Source of the DNA: Sphingomonas sp. BK580
GTDB lineage: Bacteria > Pseudomonadota > Alphaproteobacteria > Sphingomonadales > Sphingomonadaceae
DNA length: 64,000 bases
NCBI RefSeq assembly: GCF_014194975.1
Contig: NZ_JACIAY010000007.1
Span: 186,001-250,000 of the forward strand
Direction of reading: 5' to 3'
Part shown: one piece after another, positions 38,234-46,584 of the stretch
Layout: every line of letters starts with the position of its first letter
Numbering within the stretch: the stretch's first letter is position 1
Translations under genes and position numbers: made by a program
The notes under the pieces: generated by a model
What the model saw: the letters and a program-made list of their open reading frames with translations, nothing else
Told to the model about the DNA's origin: nothing
Databases searched by the model: none

Positions 38234-39027
38234 GTGCTCCGCTCGTCGACCCGCGGGTCCTCGCCGCCCGAGTCGGTGGCGAGCAGGCGCAGGTCGGCGG
38301 CGATCATGCCGTAGACGCGCAGCGCCTCGCGCGGCCGCTCGCGCCCGACGCGGCGCGCGCGCAGCCACTCGCCGCGATAGTCGCGCAACAGCCGCGCGCT
38401 CACGCCGGCATCGCTGGCGTCGGCGTAGGCGGCGGCGACCTCGCCGTCGGCGTCGTAGAGCCGCGCGCCGGCGCAATAGGGATCGTCGAGGCAGCGCTCG
38501 CCGCGCGCCGACACGGCGCGCGCGGGGGGTACGGACGGCACGCGCGGCGCCGCCGCGAAGCGCGCCGGCCCGGCCGCGCGCGGCGCGGCGAAGCGCGGCA
38601 CCTCGGGGGCGCGGGCGACGGCGACGCCGTCCCGCGCGACCGCCGGCGCGGCATGCTCGATCGGCGCGGCGGCGGGGCCGGCCGCGTCGGCGACGTCCCG
38701 CGCGGGCGCGGCGTCGGCCGGGGGCAGGGTCACTGGCGTGACCGACGGCGCGACGGTCGGCCGCTCGCGCGGCGCGGCGGCGCGCGCCGGCGCGGTCACG
38801 GCCGGCGGAGTCGCCGCCGGCCCGACCGCGCTGGTACCGGCGAGCACGCCGGCGGTCACCGCCACGGCCACGCCGGCGACACCGAGCGCGAGCGTGCGCC
38901 GCCGATGGCCCGAGCGCACCGGCAGCGGCCGCGGCGGCGTCGCCGGCGCGGGTCGCACGCCCGGGCCGAACAGCGCGGCCATGTCCTCGGCCACGTCACG
39001 GCCGGTGGTACGGTCTGGTTCCGTCAT
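38224..39027 (-). CDS. Membrane-anchored hypothetical protein, 267 aa
   Basis: One membrane helix near residues 45-66 (TLALGVAGVAVAVTAGVLAG) follows a short cytosolic N terminus (MTEPDRTTGRDVAEDMAAL). A long Ala/Pro-rich linker comes next. The C-terminal domain is better conserved in appearance: CLDDPYCAGARLYDADGEVA followed by VSARLLRDYRGEWLRARR and EALRVYGMIAADLRLLA. The two Cys (CLDDPYC) probably form a disulfide in the periplasm. The frame is open far upstream, but ATG 39027 is chosen for composition. It lies upstream of, and overlaps, the phosphatase gene. Confidence 0.7.
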   Translation of the reverse strand: MTEPDRTTGRDVAEDMAALFGPGVRPAPATPPRPLPVRSGHRRRTLALGVAGVAVAVTAGVLAGTSAVGPAATPPAVTAPARAAAPRERPTVAPSVTPVTLPPADAAPARDVADAAGPAAAPIEHAAPAVARDGVAVARAPEVPRFAAPRAAGPARFAAAPRVPSVPPARAVSARGERCLDDPYCAGARLYDADGEVAAAYADASDAGVSARLLRDYRGEWLRARRVGRERPREALRVYGMIAADLRLLATDSGGEDPRVDERSTWR

Positions 39028-39378
39028 GGCGCCGACCTGCCCGCGCGCCACTGAACCAACGCTGTATGCGGGGCACGTCCGCGGCCGGGCGGCGCGGCGC
39101 GGCGCGCGCGTCCGGGCGCCGCGAGGCTGCGCCGGTGCCGCCCGTCGGGCGGTAACGGTCGCCGGTGGTGATCGTGTCTTTTCGGGGCGCCGACGACGCG
39201 CCGGTTCTTGCCGCGATCCGTACCCGAATCCGACAGCGCCACCGCCGGGGCGGACGCCTTCTCGTTCGCGGATCGGTCGACCCGGGACCTCCGCTCCGAC
39301 CTGTCCGATGGCCCCCAACCGAATGGCGCCAACTACCATCCCTGCTCGATCCCCGAACCGACCTTCTCGATGCTCAAC
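39028..39378. other. Intergenic stretch ahead of the iron operon
   Basis: About 350 bp between divergent transcription units. No gene is supported. The Fur-box-like site and promoter of the plus-strand operon lie at its right end. Confidence 0.5.
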
Positions 39379-39397
39379 GCGAACGATTCTCATTAGC
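39379..39397 (+). promoter_or_regulatory. Fur box upstream of the iron operon
   Basis: gcgaacgattctcattagc is a good match to the GATWMTCATT-type core of Fur boxes and to the second copy at 1712-1730 (16 of 19 positions identical on the opposite strand). A -35-like ttgact follows at 39399-39404 and an atatca at about 16 bases further, so Fur bound here would block RNA polymerase. The operon start codon TTG lies at 39451. Confidence 0.75.
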
Positions 39398-39450
39398 CTT
39401 GACTATGCGATTCGGTCGCAATATCACCTTCCGCAACAGGGGGAACAAAG

Positions 39451-41817
39451 TTGAGACATGGATCGACCTTCCTGGCGCTCTCCTGCGTCGGGTTCATCAC
39501 TTCTGCGCCGGCGTCCGCGGATCCCGGCCCCGGCGCGCCGGTCGCGGCGCAGGATCGGACCGCCGACCGCGACGACATCATCGTCAACGGCACCCCGGTC
39601 GAGCCGGCGAAGCTCGAGAGCCCGAAAGCTACCTCGGCACTGATCGACCTGCCGCAGACGGTCACCGTCCTCAACGACCAGACCATCCGCAAGCAGAACC
39701 TCCAGACGCTCCGCGACGCGCTGCAGACCATCCCCGGCATCACCTTCGGGGCCGGCGAGGGAGGCGGCGGCTACGGCGACAACATCAACCTGCGCGGCTA
39801 TTCCGCCACCAACGACATCACCGTCGACGGCGTGCGCGACAGCGGCCAGTACAGCCGCACCGACCCGTTCAACCTCCAGCAGATCGAGGTCTACAACGGC
39901 GCCAACAGCGTCTTCAACGGCTCGGGCTCGGTCGGCGGCACGATCAACCTGGTGTCGAAGGTGCCGACGCCGCGCGATCTCACCGTCGTGCAGGGCTCGA
40001 TCGGCACCGACGACTACTATCGCGCCGCGATCGACGCCAACAAGCGCGTCGGCGAGGACGTGGCGGTGCGGCTCAACGCTGCCTATCATCGCAACGACGT
40101 GCCGGGCCGCGACGTCGAGAGGTTCGAGCGCTGGGGCGTGGCGCCCGCGGTGACGATCGGGATCGACGGGCCGACCAGCCTGACGCTCGCCTATGTCCAC
40201 CAGGAGGACGACAACACGCCTTACTACGGCGTGCCCTTCTTCCGCACCGCTCTGTCGAGCGGCCTGCTGCCCGGTGCGGACCGCTCGGCCTATTACGGCA
40301 TCGTCAACCTCGACAGGCAGGACCAGGTGCTCGACCGCGCGACCGCCACCTTCCGCCACGCGGTCAGCGAGGCGGTGTCGGTGCGCAATCTGACGCGCTG
40401 GCAGCACGTCGTGCAGAACGGCGTCACCAGCGCGCCGCAGGGAACCTTCTGCCTCGCGGGGGTGGCGCTCCAGCCGACCGGCGCCGCCTGCCCCGCCGGC
40501 CTCGCGCCGGGCGAGTGGCGGCCGTCCGGGCCGCGCGGGCTGGTCCGCGACCAGGAAGCGCAGCTGCTCTACAACCAGACCGACCTGCGCGTCGCGACCG
40601 GCGCCCAGGGCGGCGTCCGCAACACGCTCAACCTCGGCCTCTCGGGCGCCATCGAGGATTACGCGATCACCACCGCCTCGCTGCTGCGCAACGCCGACGG
40701 CTCGGCGGTGTCGCCGCTGCCGGTCCTCTCGATCGGCGACCCCGACACGAGGTGGCGCGGGCCGCTCCACCGCACCGTCACCGCGCAGGCGCGCGGCGAG
40801 ACGCGCAACCTCGCCGTCTACGCCTTCGACACGCTCGAGCTCGGCCGCTTCGTCGAGCTGAACGGCGGCGTGCGCTGGGAGTCGCAGCACGCGACCTTCC
40901 GCAACCTGCCGCTGGCGGTCGTGCCGGCCGGCGCGACGCAGGTGACCGAGCTCGCCCAGCGGCCGCAGCAGAGCCGCGAGCGGCTCTTCTCCTACCGCGG
41001 CGGCGTGGTGCTGCACCCCGTGCGGCAGGTCAGCGTCTATGCCAGCTACGGCAATGCCAAGACGCCCTCCTCCACGACGGTCAGGCTCGGCTGCGGCGCG
41101 CCGGTGGTGCAGGTGATCGACGGCGCCGCCGTCACCTACGATCCCTGCCAGGTCGCGCCCGAGACCGCGCGCAACTACGAGGCCGGGGTCAAGGCCAGCG
41201 TGTTCGGGCGGCTCGAGCTCACCGCCGCGGTGTTCCGCAACGAGCGCACCAACTATCGCGTCCCCTCGCTCGACCCCGCGCTGCCTTCGTCGACACAGGT
41301 GCTCGACGGTCGCAGCCGCGTCGACGGGGTCGCGCTGGGCGCCTCGGGCGCGATCACGCCGGCCTGGACGATCTTCGCCAATTACACCTATCTGGACGGC
41401 ACGATCCGCCAGTCGGTGTCGGACCGCTGCCTCGCCGCGCCGAGCGTGGCGTGCGGCAACTCGGCCGCGGTGCCCGACCCGCAGCGCGGCAGCCGGCTGA
41501 CCCAGACGCCCGACCACTCGGGCAGCCTGTTCACCACCTACCGTCTCCCGTTCGGGCTCGAGCTCGGCTACGGCCTGACCTACCAGGGCGGGTTCGCCAT
41601 CGCCGCCGCGTCGTTGGCGGCGCCGGCACAGCCGCTGGTGGACGACTATCTGATCCACCGCGCCTATCTCGCCTACACCTTCGCGGGCGGGCTGACCGCG
41701 CAGCTCAACGTCCAGAACGTCGGCAACGAGCGCTATTACACGGGCGTGCGCAACAACGGCTGGGCGGTGCCGGGCGACGCGCGCTCGGCGGTGCTCAGCC
41801 TCTTCTACAACTTCTGA
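39451..41817 (+). CDS. TonB-dependent catecholate-type siderophore receptor, 788 aa, TTG start
   Basis: Outer-membrane receptor for ferric siderophore. The start is TTG 39451 with an AGGGGG site ahead; the encoded signal peptide is [24 protein letters not shown] TonB-box-like DDIIVNG lies at residues 41-47. The plug has [43 protein letters not shown] and [21 protein letters not shown], resembling the Fiu/CirA-like receptors for monomeric catecholates. The barrel ends with Phe (VLSLFYNF). It heads the operon with a PiuC-type protein and the reductase set, behind the Fur box at 39379. Confidence 0.93.
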   Translation: MRHGSTFLALSCVGFITSAPASADPGPGAPVAAQDRTADRDDIIVNGTPVEPAKLESPKATSALIDLPQTVTVLNDQTIRKQNLQTLRDALQTIPGITFGAGEGGGGYGDNINLRGYSATNDITVDGVRDSGQYSRTDPFNLQQIEVYNGANSVFNGSGSVGGTINLVSKVPTPRDLTVVQGSIGTDDYYRAAIDANKRVGEDVAVRLNAAYHRNDVPGRDVERFERWGVAPAVTIGIDGPTSLTLAYVHQEDDNTPYYGVPFFRTALSSGLLPGADRSAYYGIVNLDRQDQVLDRATATFRHAVSEAVSVRNLTRWQHVVQNGVTSAPQGTFCLAGVALQPTGAACPAGLAPGEWRPSGPRGLVRDQEAQLLYNQTDLRVATGAQGGVRNTLNLGLSGAIEDYAITTASLLRNADGSAVSPLPVLSIGDPDTRWRGPLHRTVTAQARGETRNLAVYAFDTLELGRFVELNGGVRWESQHATFRNLPLAVVPAGATQVTELAQRPQQSRERLFSYRGGVVLHPVRQVSVYASYGNAKTPSSTTVRLGCGAPVVQVIDGAAVTYDPCQVAPETARNYEAGVKASVFGRLELTAAVFRNERTNYRVPSLDPALPSSTQVLDGRSRVDGVALGASGAITPAWTIFANYTYLDGTIRQSVSDRCLAAPSVACGNSAAVPDPQRGSRLTQTPDHSGSLFTTYRLPFGLELGYGLTYQGGFAIAAASLAAPAQPLVDDYLIHRAYLAYTFAGGLTAQLNVQNVGNERYYTGVRNNGWAVPGDARSAVLSLFYNF

Positions 41818-41851
41818 GCCGCGCGGTGACGGTCCCGGACGGAGCACGCGC

Positions 41852-42535
41852 ATGCTGATCGCCATCCCCGACGTGCTCGACGCCGCCGCGCTCGCGCGCG
41901 TCCGCGCGATCATCGACGCCGGCGAGTGGGTCGACGGCAACGTCACCTCGGGGCCGCAGTCGGCGCTCGCCAAGCGCAACCGCCAGCTGCCCGAGGACTC
42001 GGCCGCCGCGCGCGAGGCCGGCGGCATGATCCTCGACGCGCTCGGGCGCACGCCGCTGTTCGTCGCGGCGGCGCTGCCGCTCAAGGTCTTCCCGCCGCTG
42101 TTCAACCGCTACGCCGGCGGCGAGGATTTCGGGCTCCACGTCGACAACGCGATCCGGATGAAGCGCGGGACCGACTTCCGCCTCCGCTCCGACCTGTCGG
42201 CGACGCTCTTCCTCGAGGATCCGGACCGCTATGACGGCGGCGAGCTGGTGATCGAGGACCAGTTCGGGCCGCAGTCGGTCAAGCTGCCGGCGGGGCACCT
42301 CGTGCTCTACCCCGCCTCCAGCCTGCACCGCGTCACCCCGGTCACGCGCGGCGAGCGCGTGGCGAGCTTCTTCTGGCTCCAGTCGATGGTGCGCGACGAC
42401 GGCGAGCGCCGCACGCTGTTCGAGCTCGATCGCGCAATCCAGGCGGTCGCGACCGACCGCGGTCACGGCGACGGCGCGGTGGTGCAGCTCACCGGCGTCT
42501 ACCACAACCTGCTGCGCCGCTGGGCCGACGCGTGA
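41852..42535 (+). CDS. piuC: Fe(II)/2-oxoglutarate dioxygenase, PiuC/YbiX (PKHD hydroxylase) family, 227 aa
   Basis: The double-stranded beta-helix fold is shown by the metal triad H96-x-D98 in [10 protein letters not shown] and H159 in [10 protein letters not shown], with a downstream Arg (in [10 protein letters not shown]) for 2-oxoglutarate. The N-terminal [10 protein letters not shown] and [14 protein letters not shown] segments are typical of the PiuC family. These genes are commonly linked to and co-regulated with catecholate TonB receptors, as here (34 bp after the receptor stop). The exact substrate of PiuC is not settled in the literature known to me. Confidence 0.93.
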   Translation: MLIAIPDVLDAAALARVRAIIDAGEWVDGNVTSGPQSALAKRNRQLPEDSAAAREAGGMILDALGRTPLFVAAALPLKVFPPLFNRYAGGEDFGLHVDNAIRMKRGTDFRLRSDLSATLFLEDPDRYDGGELVIEDQFGPQSVKLPAGHLVLYPASSLHRVTPVTRGERVASFFWLQSMVRDDGERRTLFELDRAIQAVATDRGHGDGAVVQLTGVYHNLLRRWADA

Positions 42536-43167
42536 GCGTCGCGGCGCGCGGGCCGGCGGCGCGACGCTGGCGCTCCTGGTGGCTCAAGCAGCTCCACACC
42601 TGGCACTGGGTGAGCGCGGCGGTGTCGCTGGTGGCGATGCTGCTGTTCGCGCTCACCGGGATCACGCTCAACCACGCCGCCAGCATCGCCGCGACGCCGG
42701 TGGTGACCGAGCGCGCCGCGGTGCTGCCCGCGCCGCTGCGCCACCAGCTCGCCGGCGCGCACGCCAGGGACGCGCCGCTGCCGCTCGCGGTCGCCGAGGC
42801 GGTCGCGCGCGCGGTCGGTGTCGACCCGACCGCGCGCGCCGCCGAATGGTCCGACGGCGAGGTCTATGTCGCGCTGCCGCGTCCCGGCGGCGACGCCTGG
42901 GTCAGCGTCGATCGCGCGACCGGGGCGATCACCGCGGAGATCACCGACCGCGGCTGGGTCTCGTACCTCAACGACCTGCACAAGGGGCGCAACGCCGGCG
43001 TCGCCTGGTTCTGGTTCATCGACCTGTTCGCGGCGGCGTGCGTGCTCTTCACGCTGACCGGGCTGCTGCTGCTCCACCTCCACGCGCGCCATCGCCGCGC
43101 CACCTGGCCGCTCGTCGCGCTCGGCCTCGCCGCACCCGCGCTGATCGCGCTCATCCTGATCCACTGA
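42532..43167 (+). CDS. PepSY-associated membrane protein (putative reductase), 211 aa
   Basis: Three predicted membrane helices: [20 protein letters not shown] near the N terminus, [20 protein letters not shown] and [17 protein letters not shown]. The periplasmic loop (residues about 46-150) carries a PepSY-like segment ([20 protein letters not shown] and [19 protein letters not shown]). Several His residues sit at helix ends (LHTWHW, LNH, LHLHARH) and could bind haem or metal. Overlaps piuC by 4 bases (GTG start, GTGA). It likely carries electrons across the inner membrane to the DUF2271 or siderophore partner. Confidence 0.88.
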   Translation: MSVAARGPAARRWRSWWLKQLHTWHWVSAAVSLVAMLLFALTGITLNHAASIAATPVVTERAAVLPAPLRHQLAGAHARDAPLPLAVAEAVARAVGVDPTARAAEWSDGEVYVALPRPGGDAWVSVDRATGAITAEITDRGWVSYLNDLHKGRNAGVAWFWFIDLFAAACVLFTLTGLLLLHLHARHRRATWPLVALGLAAPALIALILIH

Positions 43168-43179
43168 GAGGACCTCGCC

Positions 43180-43656
43180 ATGCGCCCTTCCCTGCTCGTG
43201 CTCGCCGCCGGCACCGTGGCGACCCCCGCCGCGGCGGGCACCGTCAGCGTCACCGTGCCGCGTCTCGCCGTCGCCGAATACCACCGCCCCTATGTCGCGG
43301 TGTGGCTCGAACCCGCGGCCGGCGGGCCGGCGCGGACGCTCGCGCTCTGGTATGACGTCAAGAAGAGCGGCGCCGAGCCCGGCAGCAAGTGGCTCGCCGA
43401 CCTGCGCGGCTGGTGGCGCAAGGGCGGCCGCAGCCTGCACCTTCCCGCCGACGGCATCAGCGGCGCGACGCGACCGCCCGGCGTCCACACCATCGCGCTG
43501 CCCGCCGACGTCCGCCCGGGCGCCTATGTCCTCCACGTCGAGGCGGCGCGCGAGACCGGCGGACGCGAGCTGGTCCAGGTGCCGCTCACGATCCCCGGCG
43601 CCGCCCGCGCCGGCGGCAGCCACGAGCTCGGCGCCGTCGCCGTCACCGCCCGCTGA
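43180..43656 (+). CDS. Periplasmic DUF2271 protein with flavinylation-type motif, 158 aa
   Basis: The signal peptide is MRPSLLVLAAGTVATPAAAG. The DUF2271 fold is shown by VTVPRLAVAEYHRPYVAVWLE and LALWYDVKKSGAEPGSKWLADLR. The segment DGISGATRPPG (residues 91-101) matches the D-g-x-S/T-G-A-T motif at which ApbE attaches FMN through Thr, predicted here at T97. An ApbE gene lies two genes downstream in the same operon. Inference: a covalently flavinylated electron carrier. It is 12 bp after the PepSY gene. Confidence 0.9.
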   Translation: MRPSLLVLAAGTVATPAAAGTVSVTVPRLAVAEYHRPYVAVWLEPAAGGPARTLALWYDVKKSGAEPGSKWLADLRGWWRKGGRSLHLPADGISGATRPPGVHTIALPADVRPGAYVLHVEAARETGGRELVQVPLTIPGAARAGGSHELGAVAVTAR

Positions 43657-43675
43657 TCCGCCCGGAGCCCCTACC

Positions 43676-44521
43676 ATGATCGCACGTCCCCGCTTCCTCG
43701 TCGCCGCGGCGCTGCTCGCGCTGCCGGCCGCCGTCTCGGCGCACCGCATGTGGCTGCTGCCGTCGGGCACGATCTTCTCCGGCACCGACGGCTGGGTGAC
43801 CGTCGACAGCGCGGTGTCGAACGACCTGTTCTACGCCGACCATCAGCCCGGCCGGCTCGAGGCCGTGCGGGTCTGGCAACCCGACGGCACGCCGGGGACG
43901 CTCCAGAACGGCGCCACCGGGCGCTATCGCTCGGTGTTCGACGTCCGCCTCGACAAGCCGGGTACGTGGAAGATCGGCAGCACGATGTCGGGCATCATGG
44001 GCAGCTTCAAGGTCGGCGGCGTGGAGAAGCGCGTCGGCGGCCGCGGCGGCCCGCCGACGAGCGAGGGGGGACCGCGCCAGCCGCCGCTGACCGTCGCCGA
44101 CATCCCCGCCGACGCCACCGACGTGCGTCTGACCGAGACGTCGGCGCGCAACGAGATCTTCGTCACCGCCGGCGAGCCGACCCGCACCGTGCTGCGACCG
44201 AGCGGCAGGGGGCTCGAGATCGACTATGTCACCCACCCCGACGAACTGGTCGCGGGCGAGACCGCGCGCTTCCGATTCCTGGTCGACGGCCAGCCCGCCG
44301 CGGCGCTCAAGGTGACCTTGGTGCCCGGCGGCAAGCGCTACCGCGACGCCGAGGGCGCGCGCGAGCTGACCACCGCGGCGGACGGCACGCTCGCGATCGC
44401 GTGGCCGGGCGCGGGCATGTACTGGCTCAACGCGACGCTGACCGACGCGCGCGCGACCGCGCCGCGCGCGACGCAGCGGCGGATGAGCTACACCACCACG
44501 CTCGAGGTGATGACGCCGTGA
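43676..44521 (+). CDS. Periplasmic DUF4198 protein, 281 aa
   Basis: The signal peptide ends AAVSA, so the mature protein would begin HRMWLLPSG with an N-terminal His (H23). DUF4198 proteins such as NikK are periplasmic partners of metal uptake, and an N-terminal His can ligate metal. The body is beta-rich: WVTVDSAVSNDLFYADHQP, TETSARNEIFVTAGEPTRT and LEIDYVTHPDELVAGETARFRFLVDGQP. Begins 19 bp after DUF2271. It may bind iron or a ferric siderophore for the adjoining reductase. Confidence 0.9.
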   Translation: MIARPRFLVAAALLALPAAVSAHRMWLLPSGTIFSGTDGWVTVDSAVSNDLFYADHQPGRLEAVRVWQPDGTPGTLQNGATGRYRSVFDVRLDKPGTWKIGSTMSGIMGSFKVGGVEKRVGGRGGPPTSEGGPRQPPLTVADIPADATDVRLTETSARNEIFVTAGEPTRTVLRPSGRGLEIDYVTHPDELVAGETARFRFLVDGQPAAALKVTLVPGGKRYRDAEGARELTTAADGTLAIAWPGAGMYWLNATLTDARATAPRATQRRMSYTTTLEVMTP

Positions 44522-45495
44522 TGCCGGCGCCCCGGATCGCATTGCCGCCGACGATCGATCCGGCGGCGCTGGCGTCGCACGATCCCGCCGCGCGGGTCGA
44601 GCGGATCGGGGGCGAGACGATGGGAACGACGTGGCGCGTGCGCTACGCCGGCCGGGTCGCGCCGGAGGCCGCCGCGGCCGCGATCACGGCCCGGCTCGCG
44701 GCGCTGGTCGACCAGATGAGCCACTGGGAGCCCGGCTCGGCGCTGTCGCGTTTCAACGACGCGCCTGCCGGCAGCTGGCACGAGCTGCCCGCGGATATCG
44801 CGCGCGTCGTCGGTCTCGCGCTCGCGCTCGCGGAGCGGAGCGGCGGCGCCTTCGATCCCGCGATCGGCGCGCTGGTCGACGCCTGGGGCTTCGGCCCGGC
44901 CGGCGCTCGCGTCGCACCGGGTCCACGAGAGATCGCCGACGCGCTGGCGCTCGGGGGTTGGTGCCGGCTGGAGTGGGACGCGCCGCGGCGACGGCTTCGC
45001 CAGCCCGGGGGCGTGCGCCTCGACCTGTCGGGCATCGCCAAGGGCTATGCGGTCGACGCCGTCGCCGATCTGCTGGGCGAGCTGGGCCTGCGCCACTGTC
45101 TCGTCGAGATCGGCGGCGAGCTCGTCGGCCGGGGATGGCGTCCCGACGGCGATCCATGGTGGGTCGACCTGGAAACACCCGACGGAGCAGGCGTGTCGCC
45201 GCTGCGGGTGGCCGCGCATCAGCTCGCGCTGGCCACCTCCGGAAGCTACGTCCGCGGCGCCCACAACCTCGACCCGCGTACCGGCGCGCCGCCCGCGCAC
45301 GCCGCGGTCTCCGCCAGCGTGATCGCGCCGACGGCGGCGCTGGCCGACGCGCTCGCCACGATCGCGGTCGTCGCCGCCCCCGCCTCGGTGATGGCGCTGG
45401 ACTATCCCATCCGCCTCATCGTCAGGACGAACGACGGCTATCGGGAGCTGCTCTCGCCCAGGCTCGACGAGATGCTCACGCGAGCGGATCGCTGA
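44521..45495 (+). CDS. apbE: FAD:protein FMN transferase, ApbE family, 324 aa
   Basis: Transfers FMN from FAD onto Thr of target proteins. The conserved pieces are GGETMGTTWRV (residue 31 on), FDPAIGALVDAWGF, LDLSGIAKGYAVDAVAD, VEIGGELVGRG, LATSGSY and HNLDPRTG, so the Mg and FAD sites look intact. The N terminus has no clear signal peptide or lipobox, although ApbE normally acts in the periplasm; the start may be mis-set or export may be by another route. The TGATG overlap by 1 base with DUF4198 ties it to the operon. Confidence 0.93.
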   Translation: MPAPRIALPPTIDPAALASHDPAARVERIGGETMGTTWRVRYAGRVAPEAAAAAITARLAALVDQMSHWEPGSALSRFNDAPAGSWHELPADIARVVGLALALAERSGGAFDPAIGALVDAWGFGPAGARVAPGPREIADALALGGWCRLEWDAPRRRLRQPGGVRLDLSGIAKGYAVDAVADLLGELGLRHCLVEIGGELVGRGWRPDGDPWWVDLETPDGAGVSPLRVAAHQLALATSGSYVRGAHNLDPRTGAPPAHAAVSASVIAPTAALADALATIAVVAAPASVMALDYPIRLIVRTNDGYRELLSPRLDEMLTRADR

Positions 45496-45608
45496 CACCG
45501 TCGTGCGAGGCGCCCCGCGGGGCACTCGTGATCGGTCCCCACGGGCGGGCGCCCACTTGATCCTGCTTGCCTGTGGGCGTGATCGGCCGAACCCGGTAAC
45601 GACGCACC

Positions 45609-46358
45609 ATGATCGTAGACTGGCACTTCTATGCCCTCGCCCTACCGGCCGTCATCCTCCTCGGACTCGCCAAGGGCGGGTTCGCCGGGATGGGCGCGCT
45701 GTCGCTCCCGCTCATCGCTCTGGCGATCGATCCGGTACGCGCCGCGGCGATCACGCTACCTCTGCTCATCGCGCAGGACGTCGTCGGCGTCTGGGCGTTC
45801 CGGCGCAGCGTCGACTGGCGCCTCATCGGCTGGATGCTGCCCGGCGCCGTGCTGGGGATCGCGCTGGGTTACGGCTTCGCCGCGAGCGTGTCGCCCAGGG
45901 GCGTGATGGCCGCGGTCGGCGTGATCTCGATCCTGTTCGGTCTGTACCGGCTCTGGGTGGCGCGGCGGCGTCGTCCTCGCGGGGTCGCGCGCTGGCCGGA
46001 GTGGCTCGGCGTCCTCTTCGGGATCGCCTCGGGCTTCACCAGCCAGATCGCGCACGCCGGTCAGCCGCCCTTCCAGCTGTGGGTGCTGCCACGCGACCTG
46101 CCGCGCGACCGCCTCGTCGGCACCACGGCGATCTTCTTCGCCGCGGTGAACTGGATCAAGGTACCGGCGTACCTGGCCTTGGGCCAGTTCACTCGTGCCA
46201 ACCTGCTGACGTCTCTCCTGCTCCTCCCGGTGGCGCTCGCCGCCACGGTCGCGGGCGTGGCGTTGGTGCGGCGCGTCGCGCCGGAACGCTTCTTCACGGC
46301 GATCTACGTGCTGATGATCGTGGTCGGCGTGGTGCTGACATGGGAGGCGCTGGCGTGA
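45609..46358 (+). CDS. TauE/SafE-family membrane transporter, 249 aa
   Basis: Sulfite/organosulfonate exporter family permease with about eight helices. It begins DWHFYALALPAVILLGLAKGGF, which is the GLxKGGFxGxG first half-motif, and the second half holds GIASGFTSQIAHAGQPPFQLWVLP. The family exports anions such as sulfite, sulfoacetate or carboxylates, and many members have unknown substrate. It begins 113 bp after the ApbE gene, so it may be in the iron operon's tail or independent. No sulfur gene is nearby. Confidence 0.88.
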   Translation: MIVDWHFYALALPAVILLGLAKGGFAGMGALSLPLIALAIDPVRAAAITLPLLIAQDVVGVWAFRRSVDWRLIGWMLPGAVLGIALGYGFAASVSPRGVMAAVGVISILFGLYRLWVARRRRPRGVARWPEWLGVLFGIASGFTSQIAHAGQPPFQLWVLPRDLPRDRLVGTTAIFFAAVNWIKVPAYLALGQFTRANLLTSLLLLPVALAATVAGVALVRRVAPERFFTAIYVLMIVVGVVLTWEALA

Positions 46359-46584
46359 CACCGACCAGGCCGCTTTGCCGGAGCCGCGACGAGAGCCTCC
46401 CCGAGGGCGGCGTCTGTGTATCGCTGGTCATCGGATCGACCCGGCACGATCACCTCGAAGCGCGCCCGCGCCTGGCTGGAGCGCGCGCGCACGAGCGGTA
46501 CATCAGCGGCGTCGATGCGCCGACATCGAGCCGGCGCGACGAGCCTGCCGGCACGCGCCGTCGCGGCCGGGATTTGAGTCGTCG

